64,000 nt of DNA from an actinobacterium acAMD-2 (GCA_000754455.1 JNSE01000001.1:14416-78415); one strand, 5' to 3'; positions 34,482 through 43,876 are shown, counted from the stretch's first letter. Made by a program: numbers and translations. Notes: generated by a model from the sequence alone, not told the origin.

Positions 34482-36359
34482 GTGCTGGCCGACGTGCCCA
34501 ACACCCCCACGACCTTTCGTTATGACCTGCGCAATGTGGCCATCGTGGCCCACGTTGACCACGGAAAGACCACTCTGGTGGACCAGATGTTGCGTCAAGC
34601 CGGAGCTTTCAATGCGCATGAAGCCTTGACCGATCGTGTGATGGATTCGATGGATCTTGAGCGGGAAAAGGGCATTACCATCCTCGCCAAAAACACGGCA
34701 ATCCGCTACGTCCCTCCTGCAGGATCTGATGTGATCCCTGCCACGGATGGCGCCACGGCTATGACCATCAACATCGTGGACACCCCAGGTCACGCTGACT
34801 TCGGCGGCGAGGTTGAGCGTGGGCTGGAAATGGTCGACGGCGTGCTGCTCCTGGTGGATGCCAGCGAAGGCCCACTGCCGCAAACCCGCTTCGTTTTGCG
34901 CAAGGCCTTGGCCAAGGGGTTGCCCGTGGTGCTGGTCATCAACAAGGTGGACCGCCCAGACTCACGCATTAAAGAAGTCGTGGACGAGACCTATGAACTC
35001 TTCTTGGACCTGGATGCCACAGAAGAGCAAATCGACTTCCCGATCGTGTACTGCTCGGCCAAAGCTGGTCGCGCGTCCATGAATCGTCCAGAAGACGGTG
35101 GAATGCCAGATTGCGACGACCTCGGGCCACTCTTCACCGCGCTGACATCAACGATTCCTGCTCCTACCTTTACCCCCGGCGCTCCGTTGCAAGCCCATGT
35201 GACAAACCTGGATGCTTCGCCCTACTTGGGTCGCTTGGCCTTGTGCCGCGTCCACGAAGGTGAAATCAAAAAGGGTCAGCAGGTGGCTTGGTGCCGCGCC
35301 GACGGAACTGTTGAACGCGTAAAAATCGTTGAACTGCTGATGACTGAAGCTCTCGATCGTGTTCCTGCTGAATCAGCCGGGCCTGGCGACCTAGTCGCTA
35401 TCGCTGGAATTTCTGAAATCACCATTGGTGAGACGTTGGCTGATTTGGAAAACCCCGTTCCGCTTCCCGTGATCACCGTGGATGAGCCATCGCTGTCGAT
35501 GACCATTGGTATCAACACCTCACCTCTTTCTGGTCGATCGGGAACCAAGCTGACTGCCCGCTTGCTGAAGGCTCGATTGGATTCTGAGCTAGTCGGTAAC
35601 GTCTCCCTGCGCGTGGAACAAACTGAACGTCCTGATACTTGGGAAGTTCAAGGCCGTGGCGAATTGCAGCTGGCCATCCTGGTCGAGCTCATGCGTCGTG
35701 AAGGTTTTGAAATGACCGTGGGTAAGCCACAGGTCGTGACGCGCTTGATTGACGGCAAGATTCATGAGCCGATGGAACGTTTGACCATTGACATCCCCGA
35801 AGAGCACCTCGGAGTGGTTACTCAGTTGATGGCCTTGCGTAAGGGCCGCATGGAGCAGATGGTCAACCACGGCACTGGTTGGGTGCGCATGGAGTTTCTG
35901 GTTCCTGCTCGTGGCTTGATTGGTTTCCGCACCGAGTTCCTGACTGAAACGCGCGGTACCGGATTGCTGCACCACACCCGTCCGTCGGGCTCGTTGGTCG
36001 CTGACCGCACTGGACCGACCACCGGTTTTGCATTGGCGAACTTGCAAGAGCGCGGCACGATGTTTGTTGGCCCAGGTACCGATGTGTACGAGGGAATGAT
36101 CGTGGGCGAAAACTCGCGCGCGGATGACTTGGACGTCAACCCGACCAAGGAGAAGAAACTGACCAACATGCGTCAGTCCTCCGGCGACGTCTTGGTGCCG
36201 CTGATTCCCCACCGCCAACTCTCGCTCGAAGAAGCCCTTGAGTTTTGTCGTGAAGACGAGTGCGTCGAGGTTTCACCGGCGACCGTTCGTATTCGCAAGG
36301 TGATCTTGGATGCCAACGAGCGTGGACGGACCCGCGGTAAGGCCAAAAAGCCCCAATAA
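34482..36359 (+). CDS. typA: Ribosome-associated GTPase TypA/BipA
   Basis: A 625-residue translational GTPase. G1 is AHVDHGKTTLVDQML, G3 DTPGHADFGGEVER and G4 NKVDRPD; the EF-G-like domains and the BipA-specific C-terminus (TNMRQSSGDVLVPLIPHRQLSLEEALEF, split across domains) follow. BipA acts in ribosome assembly and stress adaptation. The GTG at 34482 is used; a second GTG four codons later is equally possible, and neither has a good ribosome binding site. It is divergent from the sdh operon and ends 3 nt from the S9 peptidase stop. TypA and mshB are also near each other in mycobacteria. Confidence 0.95.
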   Translation: MLADVPNTPTTFRYDLRNVAIVAHVDHGKTTLVDQMLRQAGAFNAHEALTDRVMDSMDLEREKGITILAKNTAIRYVPPAGSDVIPATDGATAMTINIVDTPGHADFGGEVERGLEMVDGVLLLVDASEGPLPQTRFVLRKALAKGLPVVLVINKVDRPDSRIKEVVDETYELFLDLDATEEQIDFPIVYCSAKAGRASMNRPEDGGMPDCDDLGPLFTALTSTIPAPTFTPGAPLQAHVTNLDASPYLGRLALCRVHEGEIKKGQQVAWCRADGTVERVKIVELLMTEALDRVPAESAGPGDLVAIAGISEITIGETLADLENPVPLPVITVDEPSLSMTIGINTSPLSGRSGTKLTARLLKARLDSELVGNVSLRVEQTERPDTWEVQGRGELQLAILVELMRREGFEMTVGKPQVVTRLIDGKIHEPMERLTIDIPEEHLGVVTQLMALRKGRMEQMVNHGTGWVRMEFLVPARGLIGFRTEFLTETRGTGLLHHTRPSGSLVADRTGPTTGFALANLQERGTMFVGPGTDVYEGMIVGENSRADDLDVNPTKEKKLTNMRQSSGDVLVPLIPHRQLSLEEALEFCREDECVEVSPATVRIRKVILDANERGRTRGKAKKPQ

Positions 36360-36362
36360 GGC

Positions 36363-38450
36363 TTAAGTCAAGGACTTTTTCAGGAAGTCCAGCTGAAGAA
36401 TCAGCAGGTTTTCGGCTACTTCTTCTTGCGGCGTCATATGCGTGACACCGGTGAGGTATTCGACCTGGTGTTCTTTGCCTGCTGCGGTGAGTGCTGCTGA
36501 TAGTTGCGCGGTGTTTGACACGAAGACGTTGTCATCGTCCACACCGTGAATGAGTAACAGCGGTCGGGACAGTTGTGGTGCGCGTGGTAACAGTGAGTTT
36601 GCGTCGTAGACATCAGGTTGAGTGCGCGGGTCGCCGAGGTAGCGCTCGGTGTAGTGAGTGTCGTAGAGCCGCCATTCGGTTACCGGTGCGCCAGCAACTG
36701 CTGCATGGAACACATCAGGTCGATCAAGTACTGCAAGAGCGGCCAAGTAACCACCAAAGGACCAACCGCGGATACCAACTCGGCTTCGATCAAGTTTGCC
36801 GGGGAATTTCGCGGTCACAAGTTCGAGTGCGCTGACCTGATCGGCAAGCACTCCGCTTGCGAGGTCGTCCTTAACTGACTTCTCCCACGATGGGCTGCCA
36901 GGCATTCCGCGACCATCGGTCACGATGACAACAAAACCTTGGTCGGCCCACCATTGCGCTGTCAGGAAGGCAGAACCTGCGTTGACCACACGCTGACCGT
37001 GCGGGCCGCCGTAAGGATCGAGCAGCACTGGCAAGGCCTGACCTGGCAGTTTCCCCTCTGGGAACAACACGGCGATGCGCAAGTGGGGTTCATCGCCGTC
37101 AACTCGATAAACCACGGGTGTGACGCTCGGGCCTTCAGCAAAGGACTCGACAGTGTGAATTCCGTGAGCACTGGTCACGACCACGTCGCTGGCACCGACC
37201 TCAAGACTGTTTCGAGAAATCACCGATGTCCCGCTGCGCGATGTTCCCGAGGTCCAGCCGCCGGCGCTGAGTTGCACCGAACCATCAGTTTCATTCCATG
37301 ACCAGAGGTCGCACACCCACGAGTCGTGACTTGGGCAGGCGGTGAAGAACACGGTGTTGAAATCAACACCGGTGATGGCGCGAACATCCCAACCGATCGG
37401 CGATACAGGTTCGACGTTGATGAAGAGTCGTCGATGATCGTTGTCGTGGTCGTCGCGAACGCTGGCGAGCTGGCCTGATTCGGTGCGCACTGGCGATCCG
37501 CTGATCAGTTCCACCCATGCAGGATCGGTGGTGTCACTCAGTACGCTGGTCGCGCCCTCGCGACTGATTGTGAGGACTTGGTAGCGGCGCTGGTCGCGCG
37601 ATTGCACGACCAGGAGCTCGCCGTGGGAGTCCGTGATGACGTCAACGAGGTATTCGTAAGTGCTGTGGTCCCAGTCGATCTCCACCTGTGAGCCATCAAG
37701 CCCCACTCGGTGCAAGGTCACTGCTGGATTGGTGGTTCCGGCGGCTGGATAGCGGGTAACCATGGGGGAATCGGGGTCCACGGGGTTCTCGATCGTCAGC
37801 TCAGCGACCGCTGACACATCCGTGCGCTGCACCAGCAGGGCTGATCCGTTGTGGGTCCACCACGTTCCGCGGGTGCGATCCATTTCCTCACCGGCGATGA
37901 AGTCGGCGATGCCCCACGTGATGTGTGGCGAAGTTTCGGCCGGGGTGATGCGTACGGCAGAGGTGCTTGCTAATCCGGTGAGGTCGTGAACCCACACCGC
38001 GTTGTCGTGAACAAAAGCTATGCGTCGACCGGAGCGATCGATGCGAGGATCAATGACAGGGGAAGGTAGAGCAAGCTCACTGACTTGTGACGACTTCACA
38101 TCAACCAGGAACGCAACACCGTTAATAGTCACTACTGCTCGTGCACAATCTGCATCAGCGGAATACGTCACGATTCCGCCGGCGACTTCGCGCGCACGCT
38201 CGCGTCGGGCACGTTCTTCGGCGGGAATATCCCCAGCACTGGAAAAACTCATGGCGACTGGATCCGCGACACAGTTTTCCTCGCCCGTGGCGACATTGAG
38301 AACCCACAGACAGTTGACCGAATCGGTGCCGTGCCGAGAGCGGAGAAATAACACCCGCGAGCCGTCAGCACTTATGGCGAAGGTTCGCGGAGCGCCCAGG
38401 CGAAACCCTCTAGTCAGGGCTGATCTGCGGGGGAATGAATCGGTGCTCAC
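36363..38450 (-). CDS. S9 family peptidase (dipeptidyl-peptidase IV-like)
   Basis: A 695-residue serine peptidase. An N-terminal beta-propeller (about residues 20-430; DPP IV N-terminal domain) is followed by an alpha/beta hydrolase with the nucleophile Ser564 in GWSFGG, an Asp in HGVDDDNVF and His671 in GVTHMTPQE. No signal peptide is evident, so it should act in the cytosol on short, probably proline-containing peptides. The GTG at 38450 is preferred over an upstream codon because AGGATC lies 7 nt upstream. It is divergent from mshB. Confidence 0.88.
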   Translation of the reverse strand: MSTDSFPRRSALTRGFRLGAPRTFAISADGSRVLFLRSRHGTDSVNCLWVLNVATGEENCVADPVAMSFSSAGDIPAEERARRERAREVAGGIVTYSADADCARAVVTINGVAFLVDVKSSQVSELALPSPVIDPRIDRSGRRIAFVHDNAVWVHDLTGLASTSAVRITPAETSPHITWGIADFIAGEEMDRTRGTWWTHNGSALLVQRTDVSAVAELTIENPVDPDSPMVTRYPAAGTTNPAVTLHRVGLDGSQVEIDWDHSTYEYLVDVITDSHGELLVVQSRDQRRYQVLTISREGATSVLSDTTDPAWVELISGSPVRTESGQLASVRDDHDNDHRRLFINVEPVSPIGWDVRAITGVDFNTVFFTACPSHDSWVCDLWSWNETDGSVQLSAGGWTSGTSRSGTSVISRNSLEVGASDVVVTSAHGIHTVESFAEGPSVTPVVYRVDGDEPHLRIAVLFPEGKLPGQALPVLLDPYGGPHGQRVVNAGSAFLTAQWWADQGFVVIVTDGRGMPGSPSWEKSVKDDLASGVLADQVSALELVTAKFPGKLDRSRVGIRGWSFGGYLAALAVLDRPDVFHAAVAGAPVTEWRLYDTHYTERYLGDPRTQPDVYDANSLLPRAPQLSRPLLLIHGVDDDNVFVSNTAQLSAALTAAGKEHQVEYLTGVTHMTPQEEVAENLLILQLDFLKKSLT

Positions 38451-38456
38451 GGCTTG

Positions 38457-38462
38457 ATCCTG
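38457..38462 (-). promoter_or_regulatory. -10-like element of the S9 peptidase gene
   Basis: On the minus strand CAGGAT, 6 nt, then GTG at 38450. The same bases could serve as a weak Shine-Dalgarno sequence, so this one is ambiguous. Confidence 0.3.
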
Positions 38463-38490
38463 CCAGCAGGACGCCGGCAATGCGCACGCC

Positions 38491-38496
38491 TACGAT
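38491..38496 (+). promoter_or_regulatory. -10 element of mshB (leaderless)
   Basis: TACGAT, then GGGTGC (6 nt), then ATG at 38503. Hexamer and spacing are identical to ispH and xseA. Confidence 0.6.
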
Positions 38497-38502
38497 GGGT
38501 GC

Positions 38503-39390
38503 ATGGCTAAAGGTCGCTTGCTCTTTGTTCACGCCCACCCCGACGACGAAGTCATCGGGAGCGGAATCGCTATGGGTAAGTACGTACGCGAGGGGCATCA
38601 GGTCACGCTGGTCACGTGCACGTTGGGCGAAGAGGGCGAAGTGGTCGTCCCGGAACTAGCCAACCTTGATTCGGCGCACGATGACCAACTCGGCGCCCAT
38701 CGCCAGGGTGAACTGGCCAAGGCAATGCAGATCTTGGGTATCACTGATCATCGCCAGTTGGGTGAGGCTGGTCGCTATCGCGATAGCGGAATGATGGGCA
38801 CGGAACAAAACGCCCGCGAAGATAGCTTTTGGCAAGCAGACTTAACGAAAGTTGCGACCGACATGGCGGCGGTTATTCGCGAAGTGCGACCACATGTTCT
38901 GGTCACTTACGATGAGTTTGGTGGTTACGGCCACCCAGATCACATTCAAGCTCACCGCGCTGCAATGTATGGCGCGGTGTTGGCTGCCGCTCCGTCCTAC
39001 AAGCCCGAGCTTGGTGCAGCCTGGGATGTGTCAAAAATTTATTGGACAGCCTTCCCGGTTTCTAACGTTGAGCGCACGCGCAAGGTGTTGGCCGAGCGCG
39101 GCATTGACTTCTTTTCCAATGATGAAGCCGAAGGTGGTCGCCCGTGGGCTTGCCCTGATGAATTTGTCACCACATCGATCACGGATCTCGGTCTTGAACC
39201 GACCAAGATCGAAGCCTTGTTGGCTCACGAAACGCAGATTGCCAAAGACGCCCCGTTCCTGATGATTTCTCAGATGGTCGGGCCGGAAGGCTTGGGCACC
39301 GAGCACTTTCGACTCGTTCGCGGCCAGGTGGGAGCCACGAGCGGTGAGTTCAACCGCGAGGACGACTTCCTGTCTGGGCTTGACCTCTAG
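38503..39390 (+). CDS. mshB: GlcNAc-inositol deacetylase of mycothiol biosynthesis
   Basis: A 295-residue zinc deacetylase that removes acetate from GlcNAc-myo-inositol, the second step of mycothiol synthesis. Zinc ligands are seen in HAHPDDEVIGSG and GGYGHPDHIQAH, and the MshB-specific TCTLGEEGEVVVPEL and AGRYRDSGMMGT segments distinguish it from the conjugate amidase Mca. Its presence marks the organism as a mycothiol-using actinobacterium. No other msh gene is in the window. Apparent leaderless mRNA, divergent from the S9 peptidase. Confidence 0.94.
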   Translation: MAKGRLLFVHAHPDDEVIGSGIAMGKYVREGHQVTLVTCTLGEEGEVVVPELANLDSAHDDQLGAHRQGELAKAMQILGITDHRQLGEAGRYRDSGMMGTEQNAREDSFWQADLTKVATDMAAVIREVRPHVLVTYDEFGGYGHPDHIQAHRAAMYGAVLAAAPSYKPELGAAWDVSKIYWTAFPVSNVERTRKVLAERGIDFFSNDEAEGGRPWACPDEFVTTSITDLGLEPTKIEALLAHETQIAKDAPFLMISQMVGPEGLGTEHFRLVRGQVGATSGEFNREDDFLSGLDL

Positions 39391-39434
39391 GACTCCCAGG
39401 GGATCGCACCCCTCGGCCTAATGGCTATTTCTCC

Positions 39435-39448
39435 GGCTAGCGCTAGCC
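39435..39448. promoter_or_regulatory. 14-bp perfect palindrome before the FtsH-like gene
   Basis: GGCTAGCGCTAGCC is a perfect palindrome, 86 nt upstream of the ATG at 39534 and 45 nt after the mshB stop. There is no T-run, so it is more likely an operator than a terminator. A second small stem (GGGG/CCCC, about 39399-39412) lies just after mshB. Confidence 0.4.
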
Positions 39449-39533
39449 CAAATGGGTGACTGCGCACGCGCCTGATTGAGCGGGAACAGGAAACTGCTTT
39501 CACACGCGAAAACTGGGTGTCGAGGAGGCATGT

Positions 39534-41531
39534 ATGTGGGGATCCGGGAAGCTCAATAAGCGCACGATTTTGCCTAGCCAAACGGCAACGTTGACGCCTT
39601 CCCCTGGGCCTTCCCCTGAGCCTGCACCTGATGGCCTGCCCGCCCTCATCGCTGCACGCACTGCTGACGTAGGTCGCAACCGTGAGAAGCAGCGTCGTCG
39701 TCGTTTACGCGCCATGGCGTGGTTGCTCGGAGTGCCCGCTGCATATTTGTGGTTCCGCCTTGCTGTTGGTGATCCCTTCAATGTCTTTTCGTTCCCCGAT
39801 TTTGATCCACTCGTGGTCATGCCGTTGCTCTTTTTTGCCTTGCTTGCGGTGGTGTTGCTTGCTGGAACGGTAGGAGCGGGTCGATCACCGCATGTGATGT
39901 ATCGACCAGAACAAATCAAGACGCGCTTGGACGATGTCATCGGTATTGATCCGGTGAAAGAAGATGTGGTTCGCAGTTTGAATCTCTTCTTGGCACACAA
40001 GCAGTTCGCCGATGAAATGGGTGGAACACCGCGACGAGGTTTGTTGTTTGAGGGAGCCCCGGGAACAGGAAAGACTCACTTGGCCAAAGCGATGGCGGCT
40101 GAAGCCGGAGTGCCTTTCCTCTTTGTCTCCGCCACGTCTTTTCAGTCCATGTACTACGGCGCTACGGCTCGCAAGATCCGCTCGTACTTCAAGAAGTTGC
40201 GCAAGGTGGCTCGCCAAGAGGGCGGCGCCATCGGGTTCATTGAAGAAATTGATGCGATCGCCATGGCTCGTGGTGGTTTGTCCGCAACGGTTGCCCCCGA
40301 TTCAGTTAGTGCAGTCGCCCACGGGTGTGGCTCGCTTCACGCTCTGCCCACCTCGTTTGCGCTGTCACACACTGCTGGGGCCACGGTCATCAACCAGAAC
40401 ATCACGAGTGAAGGCGTGGGGGGAGTCGTTAACGAACTCCTCGTGCAGATGCAGTCTTTTGATGAACCGACCGGAACCCAGAAAATACAAACGTGGGTCA
40501 TCGACAAGGTGAACCTGGTGCTGGCTGACGACCGTCAACTGCCGCGACCAGTTCCTCCGCGTACCAACATCTTGTTGATTGCGGCAACCAACCGCGCAGA
40601 TAACCTTGATCCCGCCTTGTTGCGCCCGGGTCGTTTCGATCGCCGCTTGACGTTTGAATTGCCGGCGAAGGTTGGGCGTCGTCAATTGATTGACCACTTC
40701 TTGAAGACCAAGGCGCATTCACCAGAGCTCGATGACGACGTTATGCGCGATCAAGTTGCTTCGGCCACTTCTGGCTACACGCCGGTGATGATTGAGCATC
40801 TCTTTGATGAGGCGCTGGTCAACGCCGTTCGCCGTGGACAGCGGGAAATGTCGATGGGTGATGTAGAACGCGCTCGTATGGTCGAGGAAGTGGGACTTGG
40901 GCAGCCGGTTGCCTACACCGACCATGAACGCAAACTCATTTCCACGCATGAAGCCGGTCACGCCGTTGCTGCTTATCTGTGTGCGCCGGAGCGCCGTCTG
41001 GAGATTTTGACCATCATCAAGCGCCGACAGGCCCTGGGAATGTTGGCCCATGGCGATGCTGATGATGTTTTCACTCGCTCGCGTACGGAAATGCTGGCCC
41101 TCATTCGCATCGCCATGGCCGGACAGGTGGCTGAGGAACTCTTCTTTGGTGACATCTCCACTGGCCCTGGTGGCGACTTGCTCTATGCCACCAATGTTGC
41201 CTGCGAGATGGTGGGCTCAGTGGGAATGACGGACACCTTGATCTCGTTCGCCGCAGTACAAAACGGCGCCTTCAACGGCAGCAACATCGTCGGTCGAGTC
41301 CTCAGCGATGCTGACGGGCGAGCGCGGGTTGAAAAGCTATTGCAGGAGCAAAAAGCGGCCGTCAAAATTTTGCTGACTCAAAACCGTCATCTGGTGAAAG
41401 CCTTGCGTGATGCGCTGATGGTGCGAGAAGAATTGATCGGTCGCGAGATCACCGACGTTATTGAATCGGCCGGTGGCATGCAACGTGCAAGCTTGATTGA
41501 TGTGCGAGCCGATGCGACGGAGCGAGCCTAG
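39534..41531 (+). CDS. Divergent FtsH-like AAA+ metalloprotease
   Basis: A 665-residue membrane AAA+ protease. Two helices (about 62-78 and 92-115) enclose a very short loop instead of the 70-residue external domain of FtsH. Walker A is GAPGTGKTH (174-182). Walker B reads FIEEID (235-240), with Glu for the usual first Asp. The pore loop is MYYG rather than MFVG. Two insertions, about 248-292 and 312-343, interrupt the region before LLIAATNR and RPGRFDR. The M41 zinc site HEAGH (472-476) and third ligand D548 are intact. AGGAGG lies 5 nt before the ATG. It is probably a paralogue of the housekeeping FtsH with special substrates. Confidence 0.82.
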   Translation: MWGSGKLNKRTILPSQTATLTPSPGPSPEPAPDGLPALIAARTADVGRNREKQRRRRLRAMAWLLGVPAAYLWFRLAVGDPFNVFSFPDFDPLVVMPLLFFALLAVVLLAGTVGAGRSPHVMYRPEQIKTRLDDVIGIDPVKEDVVRSLNLFLAHKQFADEMGGTPRRGLLFEGAPGTGKTHLAKAMAAEAGVPFLFVSATSFQSMYYGATARKIRSYFKKLRKVARQEGGAIGFIEEIDAIAMARGGLSATVAPDSVSAVAHGCGSLHALPTSFALSHTAGATVINQNITSEGVGGVVNELLVQMQSFDEPTGTQKIQTWVIDKVNLVLADDRQLPRPVPPRTNILLIAATNRADNLDPALLRPGRFDRRLTFELPAKVGRRQLIDHFLKTKAHSPELDDDVMRDQVASATSGYTPVMIEHLFDEALVNAVRRGQREMSMGDVERARMVEEVGLGQPVAYTDHERKLISTHEAGHAVAAYLCAPERRLEILTIIKRRQALGMLAHGDADDVFTRSRTEMLALIRIAMAGQVAEELFFGDISTGPGGDLLYATNVACEMVGSVGMTDTLISFAAVQNGAFNGSNIVGRVLSDADGRARVEKLLQEQKAAVKILLTQNRHLVKALRDALMVREELIGREITDVIESAGGMQRASLIDVRADATERA

Positions 41532-41536
41532 ATACT
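41531..41536 (+). promoter_or_regulatory. -10-like element of the 41.5-kb membrane protein gene
   Basis: GATACT overlaps the end of the upstream gene region and is followed by 7 nt and the GTG at 41544. No ribosome binding site is visible. Confidence 0.35.
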
Positions 41537-41543
41537 CCATAGT

Positions 41544-41939
41544 GTGAGGGTGAATCCCAGTCCTCGCCGGTTTTCCTGGTTCCTCCCGGTGCTCTTTGCC
41601 TACTTAGTGGGCGTTGTGGTGGCAACGGTTGGGTGCTTTTGGCAATCCGGGCAAAGCGTCCTGGGATCGCTGGCCATTCCGATTGGTCTCGTGGCAGCGC
41701 TGTTTGTCACCTGGCTCGGAGGCCAGATTGTCGTGACGTCAACGTCCCAACGGTGGGCGCCAACTGCCTATGCAGTGGCCTTTATTCAGATGGTCCTGAC
41801 CCTAACGGCGACCACAGCGGCGGGCGATGTGGTGGTGGCCGCGACCTGGTACGGCTACGCGTTCTTGATACTTAGCTTGCTCATCGTCGGCTTTACCGCG
41901 GTTCGCCACGGCATGCTTGGGCCCCGACGGCTGCGATAA
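41544..41939 (+). CDS. Small four-helix membrane protein, unrecognised
   Basis: A 131-residue hydrophobic protein with four predicted transmembrane helices (about residues 12-32, 37-58, 72-92 and 98-118) and a basic C-terminus. I do not recognise a family. It starts 12 nt after the FtsH-like protease and could be co-transcribed with it, or use its own GATACT promoter. Either GTG, at 41544 or 41550, can be the start. A partner or substrate of the neighbouring protease is possible but there is no direct evidence. Confidence 0.6.
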   Translation: MRVNPSPRRFSWFLPVLFAYLVGVVVATVGCFWQSGQSVLGSLAIPIGLVAALFVTWLGGQIVVTSTSQRWAPTAYAVAFIQMVLTLTATTAAGDVVVAATWYGYAFLILSLLIVGFTAVRHGMLGPRRLR

Positions 41940-42041
41940 GCACCGGGTCTGGCGGATTGTCGGAACCGGATTGAGGTTCCGCGCCGTCATAGGATGAAGG
42001 CGCCGAAACGTCGGTGACTGTGTCTAGAGGATGGCAACAAC

Positions 42042-43850
42042 GTGGCAAGCGGCACTACCGGACAGTTAACCGCTGCCGAACTCTCAGCCCGGCGACTGCG
42101 CCGCCGTTTGATCATCGCCGCTGTTTTTGCCGTTTCACTGATCTTGATCGTGTTGAACGCCAACGCTCGGGGCAATGTCCCATCGGGCACCACGGTTGAG
42201 GGCGTTTCCATTGGTGGATTGAGCGCTGAACAGGCCGCGTCTGTTTTGACTAAGAAGTTGGCCCCTCGCATTAAGAAGGACATCACGCTGACTGCCGATG
42301 GCCGCAAGGTCACGGTCGATGCGCAAAAGGCGGGTCTCGCACTCGATGTTGAGGGCACTGTGTCTAAGGCCACGTCGCTGACGGGCACCGGAAATGTATT
42401 TTCTCGTCTTTTTGGCAAGGGAGGAGACATTGAGCCGGTTTATACCGTGAACCAGAGCGCCCTTGATCGATCCATTGCCAAGATTTCGAAGAAGTTGAAC
42501 CGGGGCGTGGTGGACGGTGGTCTGGCATTTAGTGGCGCCACAGTTGAGGCGATAGAACCGAAGGCGGGCAAGGGAGTTACCGCCGAAAGCGTGACCGCCG
42601 CGTTGTTGGACACCGCTTTGGCCAAAAATCGCAAGCATGAACTCAGCCTTGAGGAGATCGCCCCTGCGTTGAGTGCGCAACAGGTTCAAGATGCGTTGAA
42701 CTCTTTGGGTAAAACGGTTGTTTCCGGTCCCATCTCCTTGGATGTGTCCGTTCCTGGCACTGACGAATCAGCTGGGATCAACAAAACTGTCACGTTGCCT
42801 ATTCGCCGTTTGTCACCGTTCCTCAGCACTGCTGTTGTGGACAAAAAGATTCAAATTGCTGTCAATGCCAATGCGTTGATCAAAAACTTGCAAAAGGATT
42901 TGGCTGGTTTACAAGAGCCTGCTCGCGATGCAACCTTCCGCATCAGTAATGGCAAGCCAGTAATCCTTCCCTCACGTGATGGTCAGCAGGTCAACGCCCA
43001 AGCTCTTGGTGGCGCAGTGGCTCGAGCACTCTCAAGCGATCAAGATCGCGTGGCCGATGTGGGATTGACCACGCAGCCGGCCGCATTTACTACTGAAGAT
43101 GCAAAAAAACTCGGTGTGGTCGAAAAGATTTCAACCTTTACCCAGCCATTTCCTTACGCGCCCTATCGGTACCAAAACATTGGCCAGGCCGCCAAGCGAG
43201 TAAACAAGACCTTGCTCAAGCCGGGCGATGTGTTCTCCCTGAACTCCATAGCCAAAGAGCGCACTCCCGCTAACGGTTACACCACAGGCTTTGTGATCAA
43301 GTCCGGTCGCTTGCAGGAAGACTTGGGTGGGGGAGTCTCGACAATGGCCACCGCTACGTGGAACGCCGCATTTTTCGCTGGTCTGGAGCGCATTGAACAA
43401 CGCGCGCACTCGTTCTACATCTCGCGCTACCGGGCTGGCCTGGAAGCCACCGTGGCGTGGGGCACGCTGGACTTGAAGTTTCGCAATGATTCGCCGAACG
43501 GAGTATTCGTTACGGCAGTTCGTGGACGCGACTTCGTGCGCGTGACGATGTGGGGCACCAAGCGGTACGACATTGAGGCCGACACGGGTCCACGTACCAA
43601 CCCGAAGCCGTACGCAACGGTTACTGACACGAGCGCAACGTGCACGCCACAAGATGGTGTGGGTGGATTCAAGATTGTGGTGACGCGAGTCTTCAAGCTC
43701 AATGGCAAAGAAGTTAAGCGCGAGCCGTTGACCACGACCTATAACCCGGCTGCCGACATCACCTGTAAGAAGCCCACGCCCAAACCCACTCCGCAGCCGA
43801 CCACAACGGTGAAGCCGACGCCCAAACCCACTCCCAAGCCCACGGGTTAA
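42042..43850 (+). CDS. VanW-family surface protein with peptidoglycan-binding-like repeats
   Basis: A 602-residue protein. A short cytosolic start, one transmembrane helix (about 22-42) and an outward part with two PG-binding-4-like segments (VEGVSIGGLSAEQAASVL and a second copy near 240-330) are followed by a VanW domain (about 370-530; GDVFSLNSIAKERTPANGY, GGGVSTMATATWNAAFFAG). The tail is a Pro-Thr-Lys stretch, a likely wall-spanning or disordered segment. VanW proteins are found near vancomycin resistance genes but their function is unknown; no resistance genes are present here. A GTG start with AGAGGA about 10 nt upstream is used. Confidence 0.85.
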   Translation: MASGTTGQLTAAELSARRLRRRLIIAAVFAVSLILIVLNANARGNVPSGTTVEGVSIGGLSAEQAASVLTKKLAPRIKKDITLTADGRKVTVDAQKAGLALDVEGTVSKATSLTGTGNVFSRLFGKGGDIEPVYTVNQSALDRSIAKISKKLNRGVVDGGLAFSGATVEAIEPKAGKGVTAESVTAALLDTALAKNRKHELSLEEIAPALSAQQVQDALNSLGKTVVSGPISLDVSVPGTDESAGINKTVTLPIRRLSPFLSTAVVDKKIQIAVNANALIKNLQKDLAGLQEPARDATFRISNGKPVILPSRDGQQVNAQALGGAVARALSSDQDRVADVGLTTQPAAFTTEDAKKLGVVEKISTFTQPFPYAPYRYQNIGQAAKRVNKTLLKPGDVFSLNSIAKERTPANGYTTGFVIKSGRLQEDLGGGVSTMATATWNAAFFAGLERIEQRAHSFYISRYRAGLEATVAWGTLDLKFRNDSPNGVFVTAVRGRDFVRVTMWGTKRYDIEADTGPRTNPKPYATVTDTSATCTPQDGVGGFKIVVTRVFKLNGKEVKREPLTTTYNPAADITCKKPTPKPTPQPTTTVKPTPKPTPKPTG

Positions 43851-43876
43851 GTCAGCGGGTTAAGTCAGCGGGTTAA
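43844..43876. repeat. 13-bp tandem repeat over two convergent stop codons
   Basis: GGGTTAAGTCAGC occurs at 43844-43856 and 43857-43869, followed by a partial copy GGGTTAA. The TTAA core gives a TAA stop on both strands: the VanW stop is in the first copy and the cysS stop in the last. Confidence 0.75.

Noticed and set aside
34482..34629. Open frame running from 33634 into typA
   Set aside because: It is antisense to sdhC and in the wrong frame for TypA.
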